From Actinocatenispora sp036503555 (lineage in GTDB: Bacteria; Actinomycetota; Actinomycetes; Mycobacteriales; Micromonosporaceae): a stretch of 64,000 nt of DNA. The notes beneath the pieces were generated by a model. It worked only from the letters and a program-made list of their open reading frames with translations. It was not told the DNA's origin and made no database searches. Each line of letters begins with the position of its first letter. Position 1 is the stretch's first letter. The stretch spans positions 1-64,000 of the forward strand of contig DASXWQ010000046.1 in NCBI GenBank assembly GCA_036503555.1, written 5' to 3'. This document shows, in pieces, positions 16,818 to 25,980 of the stretch. Position numbers and translations under genes: made by a program.

Positions 16818-17654
16818 TCAGTCGTCCGCGGGCTGCTGCGGCGACTTCTGCGCTCCGGCGCCGGCGGCGGCGCGCTTCGTCGGCTTCGCGGCGCCGGACC
16901 CCTCGGCGGTCTGCTTCGCCGGCTTCGCGCCGCCCGCGTCGCTCGTGCGTCGCCGGGCCTGCCGCGGGGCCGTGGCCGTGTCCTCGACGGGCGGAAGGAA
17001 CGGCGCGGTGTCCGCCCTGTTCTTGGCGGCCCGCCGCGCCTCGGCCCGGACGTACCGCTCGCGGCGCATGTCGAGGGTGCCGCGGCTGGCCTCGCCGGTG
17101 GCGACGTCCGAGGACCAGAAGCCCTTCATCGTGCGCCGGTCCAGCGGAGTGAGCACGAGGATGCCGGTGCGCGGCGTGTACTTCCCGTCGGTGTGGTCGA
17201 CCTTGTACACCAGCTCCATCCGGTTGCCGCCGCGGAACGTCACGCCGGACGAGTCGACCGTGGCGAAGCAGGCCGCCACCGCGTGCGCCTCGCCCCGTAC
17301 CGCGGCCAGGACGTCGGCCTCGGAGTGGTAGAGCTGCACCGTGTACCGCAGGTCGCCGCCGTGGATGTCGATGCGGGCGAGGCCCCAGCTGCCGGACGAC
17401 GACTCGTACACCCAGCGGCCGAGGACCGGGCGGCCCCACGCGGTGAGCAGCAGGCGCTGGATGACGCGGACGATCAGCGTCAGGCTGACCGCGGCGCCGA
17501 CGAGCACCACCACGTACTGCCAGGCGCCCTTGGGGTGCAGGGTGCCCAGGAGCACCACGTTGAGCACGGCGAACAGCGCGGCGCCCAGCTCCAGCGCCAC
17601 CAGCCGGACCCCGTCGATGTCCTTGTCGCGCAGGTACCCGTACAGCAGTCGCAC
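16818..17654 (-). CDS. two-TM, beta-rich protein, possibly Cap15-like, with basic disordered tail
   Basis: This 278-residue protein has three parts: two transmembrane helices (about 20-42 and 48-70), a beta-rich domain (about 85-205) beginning G-R-W-V-Y and ending K-G-F-W-S-S...R-G-T-L-D-M-R-R, and a 70-residue Ala/Lys/Pro-rich tail with repeated AKPT/AKPA units. The layout of two helices plus a small beta-barrel starting with GxW resembles the SMODS-associated 2TM beta-strand effector (CBASS Cap15), but the similarity is judged by eye. No CD-NTase gene is adjacent. GTG 17654 has AGAGGTGG upstream. If the match is wrong, it is an unknown membrane protein. Confidence 0.6.
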   Translation of the reverse strand: MRLLYGYLRDKDIDGVRLVALELGAALFAVLNVVLLGTLHPKGAWQYVVVLVGAAVSLTLIVRVIQRLLLTAWGRPVLGRWVYESSSGSWGLARIDIHGGDLRYTVQLYHSEADVLAAVRGEAHAVAACFATVDSSGVTFRGGNRMELVYKVDHTDGKYTPRTGILVLTPLDRRTMKGFWSSDVATGEASRGTLDMRRERYVRAEARRAAKNRADTAPFLPPVEDTATAPRQARRRTSDAGGAKPAKQTAEGSGAAKPTKRAAAGAGAQKSPQQPADD

Positions 17655-17746
17655 ATGCCACCTCTTTCGTATCCGCGGCGTGCGGTACAGGGTACGAACC
17701 CGGAGCGGTGGGCGAAACCTCCGCGAACGCGGCGGGACCGGGTGGG

Positions 17747-18928
17747 TCAGTGTCCGCGCAGGTGGTCGTGGACGAACTCGCCCCAGATCGGAGTGGGCGT
17801 GCCGGACCAGTCGCTGATCAACGCCCAACAGGACGGCCAACGGTTCCACGACCACGCGGTGTAACTGACGCCGTGTGCGTCCATCCAGTCGAACGCCTCG
17901 GTCACGAACCGTGTGCCGTGCACCGCGGATGGTGGACAGTTCCGGTCGGCGTCCTGCGCGGAGAGTGTCAGGTCCGGCCCGATCTCACCCACCACCAGCG
18001 GTACGTGCGCGACGAGGCGCGCGAGCACCGTGTCGTAGCAGTCCCGACTCGCGCACACGGTGTTGAAGGAATAGTCGTGGAACGACGCGGCCAGATTGTG
18101 TGCCGGATCGTCCGGCCGGTACGTGAGCCAGTCGTCGAGCTGCTCGGCCCACCGAATTCCACCGACAAGTACGACGTTCCGGGCGCCGGCCGCCCGGATC
18201 GCGGCGACGAGTTCGGTCATGCCGGCCGCGACGAAATCGCCGCCGCCGTTGGTCGAACGCAGCACGCAGCCGCCGTCCCGCCAGCATTTCCAGGCCCGCG
18301 CGGAGCTTTCCCCGGAGTACGGTGCCGGCTCGTTGAACACGTCGAACACCACGTTGGAACGGTTTGCGAAAGCGCTCGCAACGGACCGCCAGAAATCGAT
18401 GGAGTGGTCCCGGTCGGGCATCGTCTCCTGATTCAGCGAACGCGCCGCACCCGGCGCGCTCCGATGCAGGTCGAGAATGACCGCGAAACCCTTCGCGGAA
18501 AGTTCGTCCACCATTTTCGCGATCGCCGCCCGATAGGCGTCGCCGGAGTACCGGGGGTCGGTGCCGAGACCCAGCCAGCACTGCTCGTTCAGCGGCAGGC
18601 GTACGGCGTTGGCGCCGGACCAGCTCGCCATGGCGGCGGTGACGGCGGCCGGGTCGGCGGGCGCGTCGAAGACGCCCCAGCCCTCGACGCAGGCGTATTC
18701 GGCGCCGGAGTGGTTGAAACCGGTCAACCGCACCGTACGGCCGGCACCGTCGACGAGGCGGTTGTCGCGTACCTGGAGCCCGGTCGTGCCGCCGGTGGCC
18801 GGGGTGGGGGTGGTGCGGGCCGGGGTGCCGGTGCAGCAGGCGAGCAGCAGCAGCACGCACAGCGTCACGACCGGCCGTGGGTACCGACCGGTCGGGGTGC
18901 CGTTCTTCGCGCCGTGTGACCACGTCAT
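17747..18928 (-). CDS. glycoside hydrolase family 5 lipoprotein (cellulase-like)
   Basis: This 393-residue enzyme has a lipoprotein signal (LLLLACC) and then the GH5 (beta/alpha)8 barrel. Landmarks are the N-terminal G-F-N-H-S-G, N-A-V-R-L-P-L at strand 2, the acid/base Glu in DVFNEP, and the nucleophile Glu in V-V-G-E-I-G; a C-terminal W-S-W-N-R-W strand supplies the conserved Trp. It probably cleaves a beta-linked glucan or mannan at the cell surface. An alternative start at 18967 adds 13 residues. It is transcribed away from the exopolysaccharide operon that begins 300 bases further on, and may trim or release that polymer. Confidence 0.88.
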   Translation of the reverse strand: MTWSHGAKNGTPTGRYPRPVVTLCVLLLLACCTGTPARTTPTPATGGTTGLQVRDNRLVDGAGRTVRLTGFNHSGAEYACVEGWGVFDAPADPAAVTAAMASWSGANAVRLPLNEQCWLGLGTDPRYSGDAYRAAIAKMVDELSAKGFAVILDLHRSAPGAARSLNQETMPDRDHSIDFWRSVASAFANRSNVVFDVFNEPAPYSGESSARAWKCWRDGGCVLRSTNGGGDFVAAGMTELVAAIRAAGARNVVLVGGIRWAEQLDDWLTYRPDDPAHNLAASFHDYSFNTVCASRDCYDTVLARLVAHVPLVVGEIGPDLTLSAQDADRNCPPSAVHGTRFVTEAFDWMDAHGVSYTAWSWNRWPSCWALISDWSGTPTPIWGEFVHDHLRGH

Positions 18929-19229
18929 GCGCTGCGCCCGCCGAGGTTTGTCGAGGAGCTTCCACACGACGCTACCGCCCGGAGCGGGGTCGTTTCCCGG
19001 ATACGCGCAGGAGGAAAACTACGGCAAACGATGGAGGTGCCGACAGGCCCCGCGGCCGTAGCGTGTTGCCGAACTCGACTTGCGCGAAAAACAGCGCTGA
19101 GCAGGCGGTGGAATCTACACCGGCCGAACGGATGAACAGGCACCGACCGAAAAGTATTCGTCGGACCTGGCCGAACGGTCGAAATGAAATCACCGGAATG
19201 GTCGGCGCGGCATTGTTGCGGGGGGAACA
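18929..19229. other. intergenic region between divergent GH5 gene and exopolysaccharide operon
   Basis: About 300 bases with lower GC content than the flanks (runs such as GAAAAACAG, GAAAAGTATTCG and GAAATGAAATC). It must hold promoters for both the GH5 gene and the operon, but I cannot assign -35/-10 pairs with confidence. No coding sequence is evident. Confidence 0.4.
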
Positions 19230-20366
19230 GTGGCGATCAACGCGGGTCTGCGCGTGGCCGTGGTCGGCGCCGGGTACTGGGGGCCGAAGCACGTCCGCGT
19301 ACTGCATGGGACCCAGGATGTGGACGAGGTCGTGCTGGTGGACGGTCGGCCGGACCGGCTTGCCGCGCTGGCACGGAACTACCCGGGCGACCGGGCGTGC
19401 GCGAGCCTGCGCGAGGCCCTGCCGCACGTGGACGCGGTGGTCATCGCGACACCGCCGAGTACGCACCTGCCGCTGGCCATGGCGGCGATCGAGGCCGGCC
19501 GGCACGTGCTGGTGGAGAAGCCGCTGGCGCCGCGGGTCGTGGACGCGCGCCGCCTCGTGGCGGCGGCCGACGACGCGGGTGTGACGCTGATGGTCGGCCA
19601 CACGTTCGAGTACAACCCGGCGGTGGAGAAGCTGCGCGAGCTGATCCAGCGCCGCGAGCTCGGCGACCTGTACTACCTGGACAGCGCGCGGCTCAACCTG
19701 GGCCTGTACCAGAGCGACGTCAACGTCATCTTCGACCTGGCGCCGCACGACGTGTCGATCATCAACTACGTCCTGGGTACGCCGCCGGTGGCGGTGCAGG
19801 CGTGGGGCGCGCGGCACGCGCATCCGCGGTTCGAGGACGTGGCGTACCTGCGGCTGTTCTACGAGGACCACGGGATCGCCGCGAACATCCACGTGAGCTG
19901 GCTGGACCCGGGCAAGGTACGCCGGGTCGTGGCGGTCGGCAGCCGCAAGATGGCCGTGTACGACGACCTGGCCGAGGAGCGGATCCGGGTCCTGGACAAG
20001 GGTGTCGACCCGCCGCCGCCGAACGGCAACGCGACGCAGCCGCCGATGTCCTACCGGTACGGCGACATCGTGTCGCCGTTCCTCGCCCCGGACGAGCCGC
20101 TGGCCGTGCAGGACGGGCACTTCGTGGAGTGCGCGCTGACCGGGAAGGCCGCGCGTACGGACGGGCGAAACGGCCTCGCCGTCGTCGAGGCGCTGGAGGC
20201 GGCGCAGCTCTCGCTGCGGCTCGGGCATCCGGTGCTGCTGGAGGAGCTGTCGGCGGACTCGCGCCTGGTCGACGACCTGGAGGCGCCGGCGCGGTTCGTC
20301 GCCGTGTCCGTGCCGTGGTACCGCCGGGACCGGTCCGGCGCCGCGTTGATCCGGGAGGGCGCGTGA
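19230..20366 (+). CDS. Gfo/Idh/MocA family nucleotide-sugar oxidoreductase (WlbA-like)
   Basis: This 378-residue NAD-dependent dehydrogenase has a Rossmann start VVGAGYWGPKH and the family catalytic motif EKP (96-98). The C-terminal domain carries H-D-V-S-I in the expected place of the sugar-binding histidine. It is the first gene of a coupled run in which an aminotransferase and a hexapeptide acetyltransferase follow directly. That same trio (WlbA-WlbE-WlbB) oxidises, aminates and acetylates C3 of UDP-GlcNAc uronate, so a 3-amino sugar is the likely product; the exact nucleotide sugar is inferred. GTG 19230 follows a G-rich stretch. Its stop overlaps the next start by 4 bases. Confidence 0.88.
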   Translation: MAINAGLRVAVVGAGYWGPKHVRVLHGTQDVDEVVLVDGRPDRLAALARNYPGDRACASLREALPHVDAVVIATPPSTHLPLAMAAIEAGRHVLVEKPLAPRVVDARRLVAAADDAGVTLMVGHTFEYNPAVEKLRELIQRRELGDLYYLDSARLNLGLYQSDVNVIFDLAPHDVSIINYVLGTPPVAVQAWGARHAHPRFEDVAYLRLFYEDHGIAANIHVSWLDPGKVRRVVAVGSRKMAVYDDLAEERIRVLDKGVDPPPPNGNATQPPMSYRYGDIVSPFLAPDEPLAVQDGHFVECALTGKAARTDGRNGLAVVEALEAAQLSLRLGHPVLLEELSADSRLVDDLEAPARFVAVSVPWYRRDRSGAALIREGA

Positions 20367-21481
20367 ACACGCCCGAGCCGGTGCCGTTCCTCGACCTGCA
20401 CCCGATGACCGCCGAGGCGCTGCCCGCGATCGAGCGGTACTGGGCGGACATCGCGGCGTCCGGCCGGTTCGTCGGCGGTGAGCTGGTGGAGCGGTTCGAA
20501 CAGGAGTGGGCGGCGTACTGCGGCACGGAGCACGCGGTGGGCGTGGCGAACGGCACGGACGCGCTGCACCTGAGCCTGCGGGCGCTCGGCGTCGGGCCGG
20601 GCGACGAGGTGGTCGTGCCGGCGAACACGTTCGTGGCGACGGCCGAGGCCGTGGTCCTGGCCGGCGCGACGCCGCGGTTCGCGGACGTCGACGACGCCAC
20701 CCTGCTCGTCACACCGTCCACTGTGGAGGATGCGCTGACGTCGCGTACCCGCGCGGTGATCGCGGTCCACCTCTACGGCCAGATGCCCGACATGGCAGGC
20801 ATTCTCGCGGTGACCCGGCGGGCCGGCGTACCGCTGGTGGAGGACGCGGCGCAGGCGCAGGGCGCGTCGTGGCGGGGGATCCGGGCCGGCGCGTACGGGG
20901 CGGTCGGGTGCTTCAGCTTCTACCCCGGCAAGAACCTCGGCGCGTTCGGCGACGCGGGCGCGGTGGTGACCGGCGACGCCGGGATCGCGGCGGCGCTGCG
21001 GTCGCTGCGCGACCACGGCCGGGCCCCGGGCGAGCACGTACGGCACGTCGTGATCGGCACGAACAGCCGCCTGGACGCCGTGCAGGCCGCCGTACTCCTG
21101 GCGAAGCTGCCGCTGCTCGACGGCTGGAACGCCGCGCGCCGCCGCGTCGCCGCCCGGTACGCCGAGGAGCTCGCCGAGCTGCCGGTGCGCCTGGTGCCCG
21201 AGGCCGCGGACGCGCACGGCGTGTACCACTTGGCGGTGGTGCGGGTGGCGGACCGGGACCGGTTCCGCGCGCGGCTCGCCGGGCTGGGCGTCGGCACCGG
21301 CGTGCACTACCCGACCGCGTGCCACGAGATGCCGCCGTACGAGGCGTTCTGGAGCGGTCCGCTGCCGGTGGCCGAGCTGGCCGCGACCGAGATCGTGTCC
21401 CTGCCGATGTTCCCGCACCTGACCGACGAGCAGGTGCGACGGGTCGTGAAGGCCGTGGGCGAGGCGTGCGATGACGACTGA
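20363..21481 (+). CDS. DegT/DnrJ/EryC1/StrS sugar aminotransferase
   Basis: This 372-residue PLP enzyme has the pattern of nucleotide-sugar aminotransferases: ANGTDAL phosphate loop (62-68), ED-A-A-Q at Asp161, and FYPGKNLGAFGD with the PLP lysine at Lys190. It should transfer an amino group from glutamate to a keto sugar made by the preceding dehydrogenase. GTG 20363 overlaps the upstream stop (GTGA). The gene ends 11 bases inside the next ORF. A copy of the recurring GTCCA palindrome lies at 20716-20728. Confidence 0.93.
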   Translation: MNTPEPVPFLDLHPMTAEALPAIERYWADIAASGRFVGGELVERFEQEWAAYCGTEHAVGVANGTDALHLSLRALGVGPGDEVVVPANTFVATAEAVVLAGATPRFADVDDATLLVTPSTVEDALTSRTRAVIAVHLYGQMPDMAGILAVTRRAGVPLVEDAAQAQGASWRGIRAGAYGAVGCFSFYPGKNLGAFGDAGAVVTGDAGIAAALRSLRDHGRAPGEHVRHVVIGTNSRLDAVQAAVLLAKLPLLDGWNAARRRVAARYAEELAELPVRLVPEAADAHGVYHLAVVRVADRDRFRARLAGLGVGTGVHYPTACHEMPPYEAFWSGPLPVAELAATEIVSLPMFPHLTDEQVRRVVKAVGEACDDD

Positions 21482-22124
21482 GCTACGGGTGGACGCCGGC
21501 CTGTCGGCGGACCCGGACGTGATGATCGGGTACCCGCCCGGCCGTGAGGTCCACAGTGGACTGTCGGTCGGCCTGGACGCGCGGCTGCGCAGCGGAACGG
21601 TGCTGTACCAGGGATCCCGGATCGGCGCGCGCTTCGCCAGCGGTCACCACGTGGTGATCCGCGAGGAGTGCGAGATCGGCGACGACGTCTCGGTGTGGAG
21701 CAACACCGTCGTCGACTACGGCTGCCGGCTCGGCGACCGGGTGAAGGTGCACGCGAACTGCTACCTGGCGCAGTACACCGAGATCGACGACGACGCCTTC
21801 CTCGCGCCGGGCGTCACCATCGCCAACGACCTGTACCCCGGCCAGGACGCGTCCGCGCGGCTGATGTCCGGGCCGTACATCGGGCCGGGCGCGCAGATCG
21901 GCGTCAACGTCACGATCCTGCCGTACGTGCGGATCGGGGCCGGCGCGCTCGTCGGCGCCGGCGCGGTGGTCGTCCGGGACGTACCGCCGGGCGCCGTGGT
22001 CTACGGAAATCCCGCCATGGTGCGGGGCAGCGTCGCGGAGCTGACCGCGATCGAGTCCCGGATCGAGGCGGACGGCGGTTCCGCGAGCCGGTTCCGCCTG
22101 GCACACAAGGGAAGTGGTGCCTGA
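21471..22124 (+). CDS. left-handed beta-helix acyltransferase (WlbB-like N-acetyltransferase)
   Basis: This 217-residue protein is built from hexapeptide repeats of the trimeric left-handed beta-helix acyltransferases (for example I-G-D-D-V-S-V-W-S and IGARFASGHHVVIRE). An N-D-L-Y-P segment and the closing V-Y-G-N-P-A-M-V-R-G are typical of acetyltransferases that act on nucleotide amino sugars. It probably N-acetylates the amine added by the preceding enzyme. It overlaps that gene by 11 bases and is itself overlapped by the next start. Confidence 0.9.
   Translation: MTTELRVDAGLSADPDVMIGYPPGREVHSGLSVGLDARLRSGTVLYQGSRIGARFASGHHVVIREECEIGDDVSVWSNTVVDYGCRLGDRVKVHANCYLAQYTEIDDDAFLAPGVTIANDLYPGQDASARLMSGPYIGPGAQIGVNVTILPYVRIGAGALVGAGAVVVRDVPPGAVVYGNPAMVRGSVAELTAIESRIEADGGSASRFRLAHKGSGA
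21549..21561. repeat. GTCCACAGTGGAC palindrome
   Basis: Near-perfect palindrome (arms GTCCAC/GTGGAC around a central A) inside the acetyltransferase gene. It is the clearest copy of the short element that recurs in the window. Confidence 0.7.
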
Positions 22125-22780
22125 TGGCCACCACCCTCAACCGCGTCGACGTGCCGGTACGCCTGCGCGGCAAGCGGGCCCTCGACGTCGCGGTCGCCGG
22201 TACGGCGCTGGTGTTGCTGGCCCCGATCCTCGCCGCGGTGTGGCTCGCGGTACGCATGTCCGGCGGCGCCGGGGGCGCGGTCTTCCGGCAGCGCCGGGTC
22301 GGCCGTGACGGCGTCTCGTTCGTGCTCTACAAGTTCCGCACCATGTACGCGGGCGCGTCGGACCACGCGCACCGGGCGTACGTGCGGCTGCTGCTGGCGG
22401 ACGACGCACCCACCGGCCGGGCCGGGCTGTACAAGCTGACCGACGACCCGCGCATCACCCGGATCGGCGCGCTGCTGCGCCGGACCAGCCTCGACGAGCT
22501 GCCGCAGCTGGTGAACGTGCTGCGCGGCGAGATGTCGCTGGTCGGGCCGCGACCGGCGCTGCCGTACGAGACGGAGCTGTTCCCGCCGGAGTACGACGCG
22601 CGGTTCCGCGTGCCGCCGGGGCTGACCGGCCTGTGGCAGGTGTCCGGCCGCAACCGGCTCACCATGCGGCAGGGCCTCGACCTCGACCTGGAGTACGTAC
22701 GGCGTCGGACGTTGCGGCTGGACGTCGAGATCCTGTTGCGGACCGTGCCCGCGGTGCTGCACGTGGGTGGCGCCTCATGA
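22124..22780 (+). CDS. undecaprenyl-phosphate sugar phosphotransferase (initiating transferase)
   Basis: This 218-residue enzyme is a monotopic phosphoglycosyl transferase of the bacterial sugar transferase family. After one membrane helix (about 19-42), the catalytic core shows YKFRTM, DELPQLVNVLRGEMSLVGPRP (broken here by the reading limit, residues about 127-147) and PGLTGLWQVSGR. It moves a sugar-1-phosphate onto undecaprenyl phosphate and so starts the repeat unit. It lacks the extra N-terminal helices of WbaP/WcaJ types, like other short forms. ATG 22124 overlaps the upstream stop by one base. Confidence 0.94.
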   Translation: MATTLNRVDVPVRLRGKRALDVAVAGTALVLLAPILAAVWLAVRMSGGAGGAVFRQRRVGRDGVSFVLYKFRTMYAGASDHAHRAYVRLLLADDAPTGRAGLYKLTDDPRITRIGALLRRTSLDELPQLVNVLRGEMSLVGPRPALPYETELFPPEYDARFRVPPGLTGLWQVSGRNRLTMRQGLDLDLEYVRRRTLRLDVEILLRTVPAVLHVGGAS

Positions 22781-22956
22781 CGCCGCGGTTTCCGAAAGCT
22801 TTGCTGTGCGGTGGCGGCAGCCTCGCCACCGCGGACCACCAGGACGGTCCCGGACCGACCGCACGCCGCCGAACGCTCCTGCGGCGTGTCGCGAAGTCCC
22901 GCGTGGCTTCGCGACGCGCCGGTGGCGGCTGCGTCACGACCGGGGCGGGGTCATGA
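22777..22956 (+). CDS. small Arg-rich ORF bridging two operon genes
   Basis: This 59-codon ORF begins in an ATGA overlap with the sugar transferase and ends in an ATGA overlap with the flippase gene, so it fills the 170-base gap exactly. The product is basic, with an R-R-R-T-L-L-R-R segment, and has two Cys. Third positions are less GC-rich than in the neighbours (TTT, AAA, GCT, CGA and GGT occur), which argues against long selection as protein. A 9-base hairpin (22808-22816 with 22824-22832) lies inside. It may be a real small protein, a coupling device, or a relic; a similar ORF occurs at 28623. Confidence 0.35.
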   Translation: MTPRFPKALLCGGGSLATADHQDGPGPTARRRTLLRRVAKSRVASRRAGGGCVTTGAGS

Positions 22957-24593
22957 CGGCGCGCCGGTGGGACGCGCCGGACGGCACCGGTGCCGTCCGT
23001 ACGGTGGATCTCGCGGCCGAGTCGGCACCTGCCGGCGCGGCCGGGGACTCGATCGCGGTGGCCGGAGCGACGGTCGTCAGCCGGGTGACCGGCGTCGCCC
23101 GGTTCGCCGCGATCGGGGCCGTGCTCGGCCCGACGTTCTTCGCCAACACCTACCAGCTCACCAACTCGCTGCCGAACCTCGTCTACTACGGCTTCCTCGG
23201 CGGCTCGCTCTTCTCGTCGCTGCTGGTGCCGTCGCTGGTACGGCACATCGACGCGGGTGACCGCCGCGCGTGCGAGCGCATCGCGGGCGGGTTCCTCGGC
23301 ATGAGCCTGCTGGCGCTGGTGTGCGCCGCGCCGCTCGCGGTGCTGGCCGCCCCGTACGTGCTGGCCGTCGGGCACGGCGGGCAGACCGGCACCGGCCGGC
23401 TGCTGATCCTGATGTTCGTCCCGCAGATCTTCTGCTACGGCGTGGTCGGCACGTCCACCGCGGTGATGAACGCGCACCGCCGCTTCCTGCTGGCCGCCGC
23501 CGCCCCCGCCCTGGAGAACATCGGTACGCTCGCCGTCCTCGGCGCCGTCGCCTACGTGTACGGCACCGGCGCGACCACCGTGCCGACCGGCGAGCTGGTG
23601 CTGCTCGGCCTCGGTACGACCGGCGCGGTGGCGCTGCACGCGGCCGTCCAGTGGTGGGGCGCCCGGCGGGTCGGCGTCACGCTGCTGCCGCGCGCCGGCT
23701 GGCGGGTCGCCGAGGTACGCGCGATCGTGCGCCGGTCGCTGCCGTCGCTGGCGCAGGCCGGCCTCGTCGCCGCGCAGACGCTGGCCCTCCTGATGGTGGC
23801 GAACCGGGTGGCCGGCGGCGTCGTCGCGTTCCAGCTCGGCCTGAACTTCTACGCGCTGGCGATCGCGCTCGCCGCCCAGCCGGTCGCGCTGTCGTTGCTG
23901 CCGCGGCTGTCCCGGATGCACAGCGGCGGCGAACTGGCGCTGTTCCGGGACACGCTCGCGCGCGGCGTCTCGCTCGGGCTGTTTCTCGCCGTCCCGGCGG
24001 CCGTCGGCTACCTGGTGCTCGCCGGGCCGCTCGCGCACGCGGTCACGTTCGGCCGGATGGGCGACGCGGACGGCGTGACGATGGTGGCGCTGTCGCTGGC
24101 CGGCCTCGCCGGCGCGGTCGTCGGCGACACCGTCTTCATGATCAGCACGTACGCCTGGTACGCCGGCAAGGACACCCGCACCCCGCTGTACTCGATGCTC
24201 GTGCAGGCCACGATCTGCCTCGTCCTCGCCGCGGCGGCGTCCCGGCTGTCCGGCCTGACCGTGCTGCTCGGGCTCGGCCTGGCGCTCAGCGCCGCGCAGC
24301 TCGTCGCCGCCGGGCACCTCAGCGTACGGCTGTGGCGGGCGCTGCCGGCCGGCGTCGAACGGCTCGGCCCGTCGGTCGCGAAGGTCGTCATCGGCGCCGC
24401 CGTCCTCGCCGGTCCCGCCTGGCTCACCGCCCGGCTGCTCGGCCCGCGCGTCGGTACCGCGGTCACGCTCGTCGCGGCGATCACCGTCGGCGCCGGGCTG
24501 TACCTGGCGGTGCAGGCGCTGTGCCGGGCGCCCGAACTCCGCTGGCTGGCGGGTGGGCTGCGGTACCTCAGGGGGGCGCGTGCCGATGGCTGA
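22953..24593 (+). CDS. MurJ/MVF-type lipid-linked oligosaccharide flippase
   Basis: This 546-residue membrane protein has about 14 helices and the hallmarks of the MurJ family: V-S-R-V-T-G-V-A-R near the first helix, L-T-N-S-L-P-N-L-V-Y-Y-G-F-L-G-G in helix 2, and V-G-D-T-V-F-M-I-S-T-Y-A-W-Y-A in helix 10 or so. In this operon it most likely flips the undecaprenyl-linked repeat unit in place of a Wzx protein, rather than lipid II. ATG 22953 overlaps the small ORF upstream. Its stop overlaps the next gene by 8 bases. Confidence 0.9.
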   Translation: MTARRWDAPDGTGAVRTVDLAAESAPAGAAGDSIAVAGATVVSRVTGVARFAAIGAVLGPTFFANTYQLTNSLPNLVYYGFLGGSLFSSLLVPSLVRHIDAGDRRACERIAGGFLGMSLLALVCAAPLAVLAAPYVLAVGHGGQTGTGRLLILMFVPQIFCYGVVGTSTAVMNAHRRFLLAAAAPALENIGTLAVLGAVAYVYGTGATTVPTGELVLLGLGTTGAVALHAAVQWWGARRVGVTLLPRAGWRVAEVRAIVRRSLPSLAQAGLVAAQTLALLMVANRVAGGVVAFQLGLNFYALAIALAAQPVALSLLPRLSRMHSGGELALFRDTLARGVSLGLFLAVPAAVGYLVLAGPLAHAVTFGRMGDADGVTMVALSLAGLAGAVVGDTVFMISTYAWYAGKDTRTPLYSMLVQATICLVLAAAASRLSGLTVLLGLGLALSAAQLVAAGHLSVRLWRALPAGVERLGPSVAKVVIGAAVLAGPAWLTARLLGPRVGTAVTLVAAITVGAGLYLAVQALCRAPELRWLAGGLRYLRGARADG

Positions 24594-25980
24594 ACTGTCC
24601 GTACGCCGGCCGGTGCCGCTGCTGATGCCGGGCCTGCTCGCCGGGGCCGTGGTGGTCGGCGCCGCGTCGACGTACAGTGCGACGCTGGCGCTGGCCGGCC
24701 TGGTCGCCGCCGCCGTGGTCGCCGTGGTGTGGGTGCGTCCCGCCGTCGGCGCGTACCTGGTGATCGGGTTGACGCCGCTGACGGTCGGCATCGACCGGGG
24801 CCTCGCCATCCCGGTGTTCCGGCCGAACGAGGCGCTGTGCCTGGTGGTCGGCGCGACGCTGGTGACGCGCGGGCTGGTCCGCGCCAGGTCCGGCGGGCTA
24901 CCCCGGCTGCGGATCACCCGGCTGGAGCTGTCGCTCGTCGCGATGGCCGTGGCGAGCTCCGTCGTACCGCTGCTGTGGATGGTGGCCCGGCACCGCCCCA
25001 TCGACACCGACGACCTGCTGTACGCGCTGGTCATGTGGAAGTACCTGGGCGTCTACGCGATCGTCCGGTTCGCCGTGCGGGACGACGCGCAGGTGAAGCG
25101 GTGCCTGTGGGTGTCGGTGACGGTCGCGTCGGTCGTCGCGACGATCGCGATCGTCCAGTCGCTCGGCCTGTTCGGCGTACCCGGGCTGCTCGCCCACTAC
25201 TACGCGCCGTTCGGCGACACGGGCGCGACCGCGCAGGCGCGCGGCTCGTCCACGCTGGCGCTGCCGGCGGCCACCGCCGACCTGCTCATCTACAACCTGG
25301 CCATCGTGGTGGGCCTGTGGCTGCGGATGCACCGCTTCCGGGGGCTGCTGGCCGTCGCGGCCGTCCTGATGGTGTTCGGCGCGCTGTCCGCGGGCGAGTT
25401 CTCCAGCGCCATCGGACTGGTCGTCGCGCTGGTCAGCGTCGCCGCGGTGACCGGCGCGCCGCGGCTGCTGGCGCTGTTCGTACCGGCCGCGGCCGGCGCG
25501 GCGGTCGTGCTGCGGCCCGTGTTCAGCAAACGGCTGGAGGGGTTCGACTCGGCGTCCGGGCTGCCGGAGAGCTGGGTCGGCCGGCTCAACAACCTCCGCA
25601 CGTACTTCTGGCCCACGCTGTTCCGCGACGACAACTGGACCCTCGGCGTACGCCCCGCCGCACGGGTTCCCGTCTCCAGCCAGATCCTCGGGTACGTCTG
25701 GATCGAGTCCGGCTACACGTGGCTGCTGTGGGGCGGCGGCATCCCGCTGCTCGCCAGCTTCGTGTGGTTCGTCGTCGAGGCCCTGCGTACCGGATGGCGG
25801 GGGGCCCGCCGTACCGCCGGTGCGGCCGGTGTCGCCGGCATCGCCGTGTTCGTCGCCGTGATCGTCACCGCCGTCCTGATGGTCTTCGACCCACACCTGA
25901 CCTACCGAGGCTCAGCGGACGAGCTGTTCGCCCTGCTCGCCCTGACCGTATCCGCCCGGAACCGGAAGGCAGTCTCATGA
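24586..25980 (+). CDS. O-antigen ligase/polymerase-like membrane protein
   Basis: This 464-residue protein has 10 to 12 predicted helices and one long outside loop (about residues 310-380) between the last helices, with V-G-R-L-N-N-L-R and a W-I-E-S-G-Y-T segment. This is the layout of the Wzy/O-antigen ligase (Wzy_C) family. It is likely to polymerise or ligate the exported repeat units. GTG 24580 is an alternative start; the G-run at 24570-24576 suits ATG 24586 best. It is coupled to both neighbours by overlaps. Confidence 0.83.
   Translation: MAELSVRRPVPLLMPGLLAGAVVVGAASTYSATLALAGLVAAAVVAVVWVRPAVGAYLVIGLTPLTVGIDRGLAIPVFRPNEALCLVVGATLVTRGLVRARSGGLPRLRITRLELSLVAMAVASSVVPLLWMVARHRPIDTDDLLYALVMWKYLGVYAIVRFAVRDDAQVKRCLWVSVTVASVVATIAIVQSLGLFGVPGLLAHYYAPFGDTGATAQARGSSTLALPAATADLLIYNLAIVVGLWLRMHRFRGLLAVAAVLMVFGALSAGEFSSAIGLVVALVSVAAVTGAPRLLALFVPAAAGAAVVLRPVFSKRLEGFDSASGLPESWVGRLNNLRTYFWPTLFRDDNWTLGVRPAARVPVSSQILGYVWIESGYTWLLWGGGIPLLASFVWFVVEALRTGWRGARRTAGAAGVAGIAVFVAVIVTAVLMVFDPHLTYRGSADELFALLALTVSARNRKAVS

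Noticed and set aside
14380..17661. A 1093-codon frame on the minus strand
   Set aside because: It crosses the esterase, SDR and small membrane protein genes in antisense, has no domain, and is Arg/Gly/His-rich as codon shadows are.
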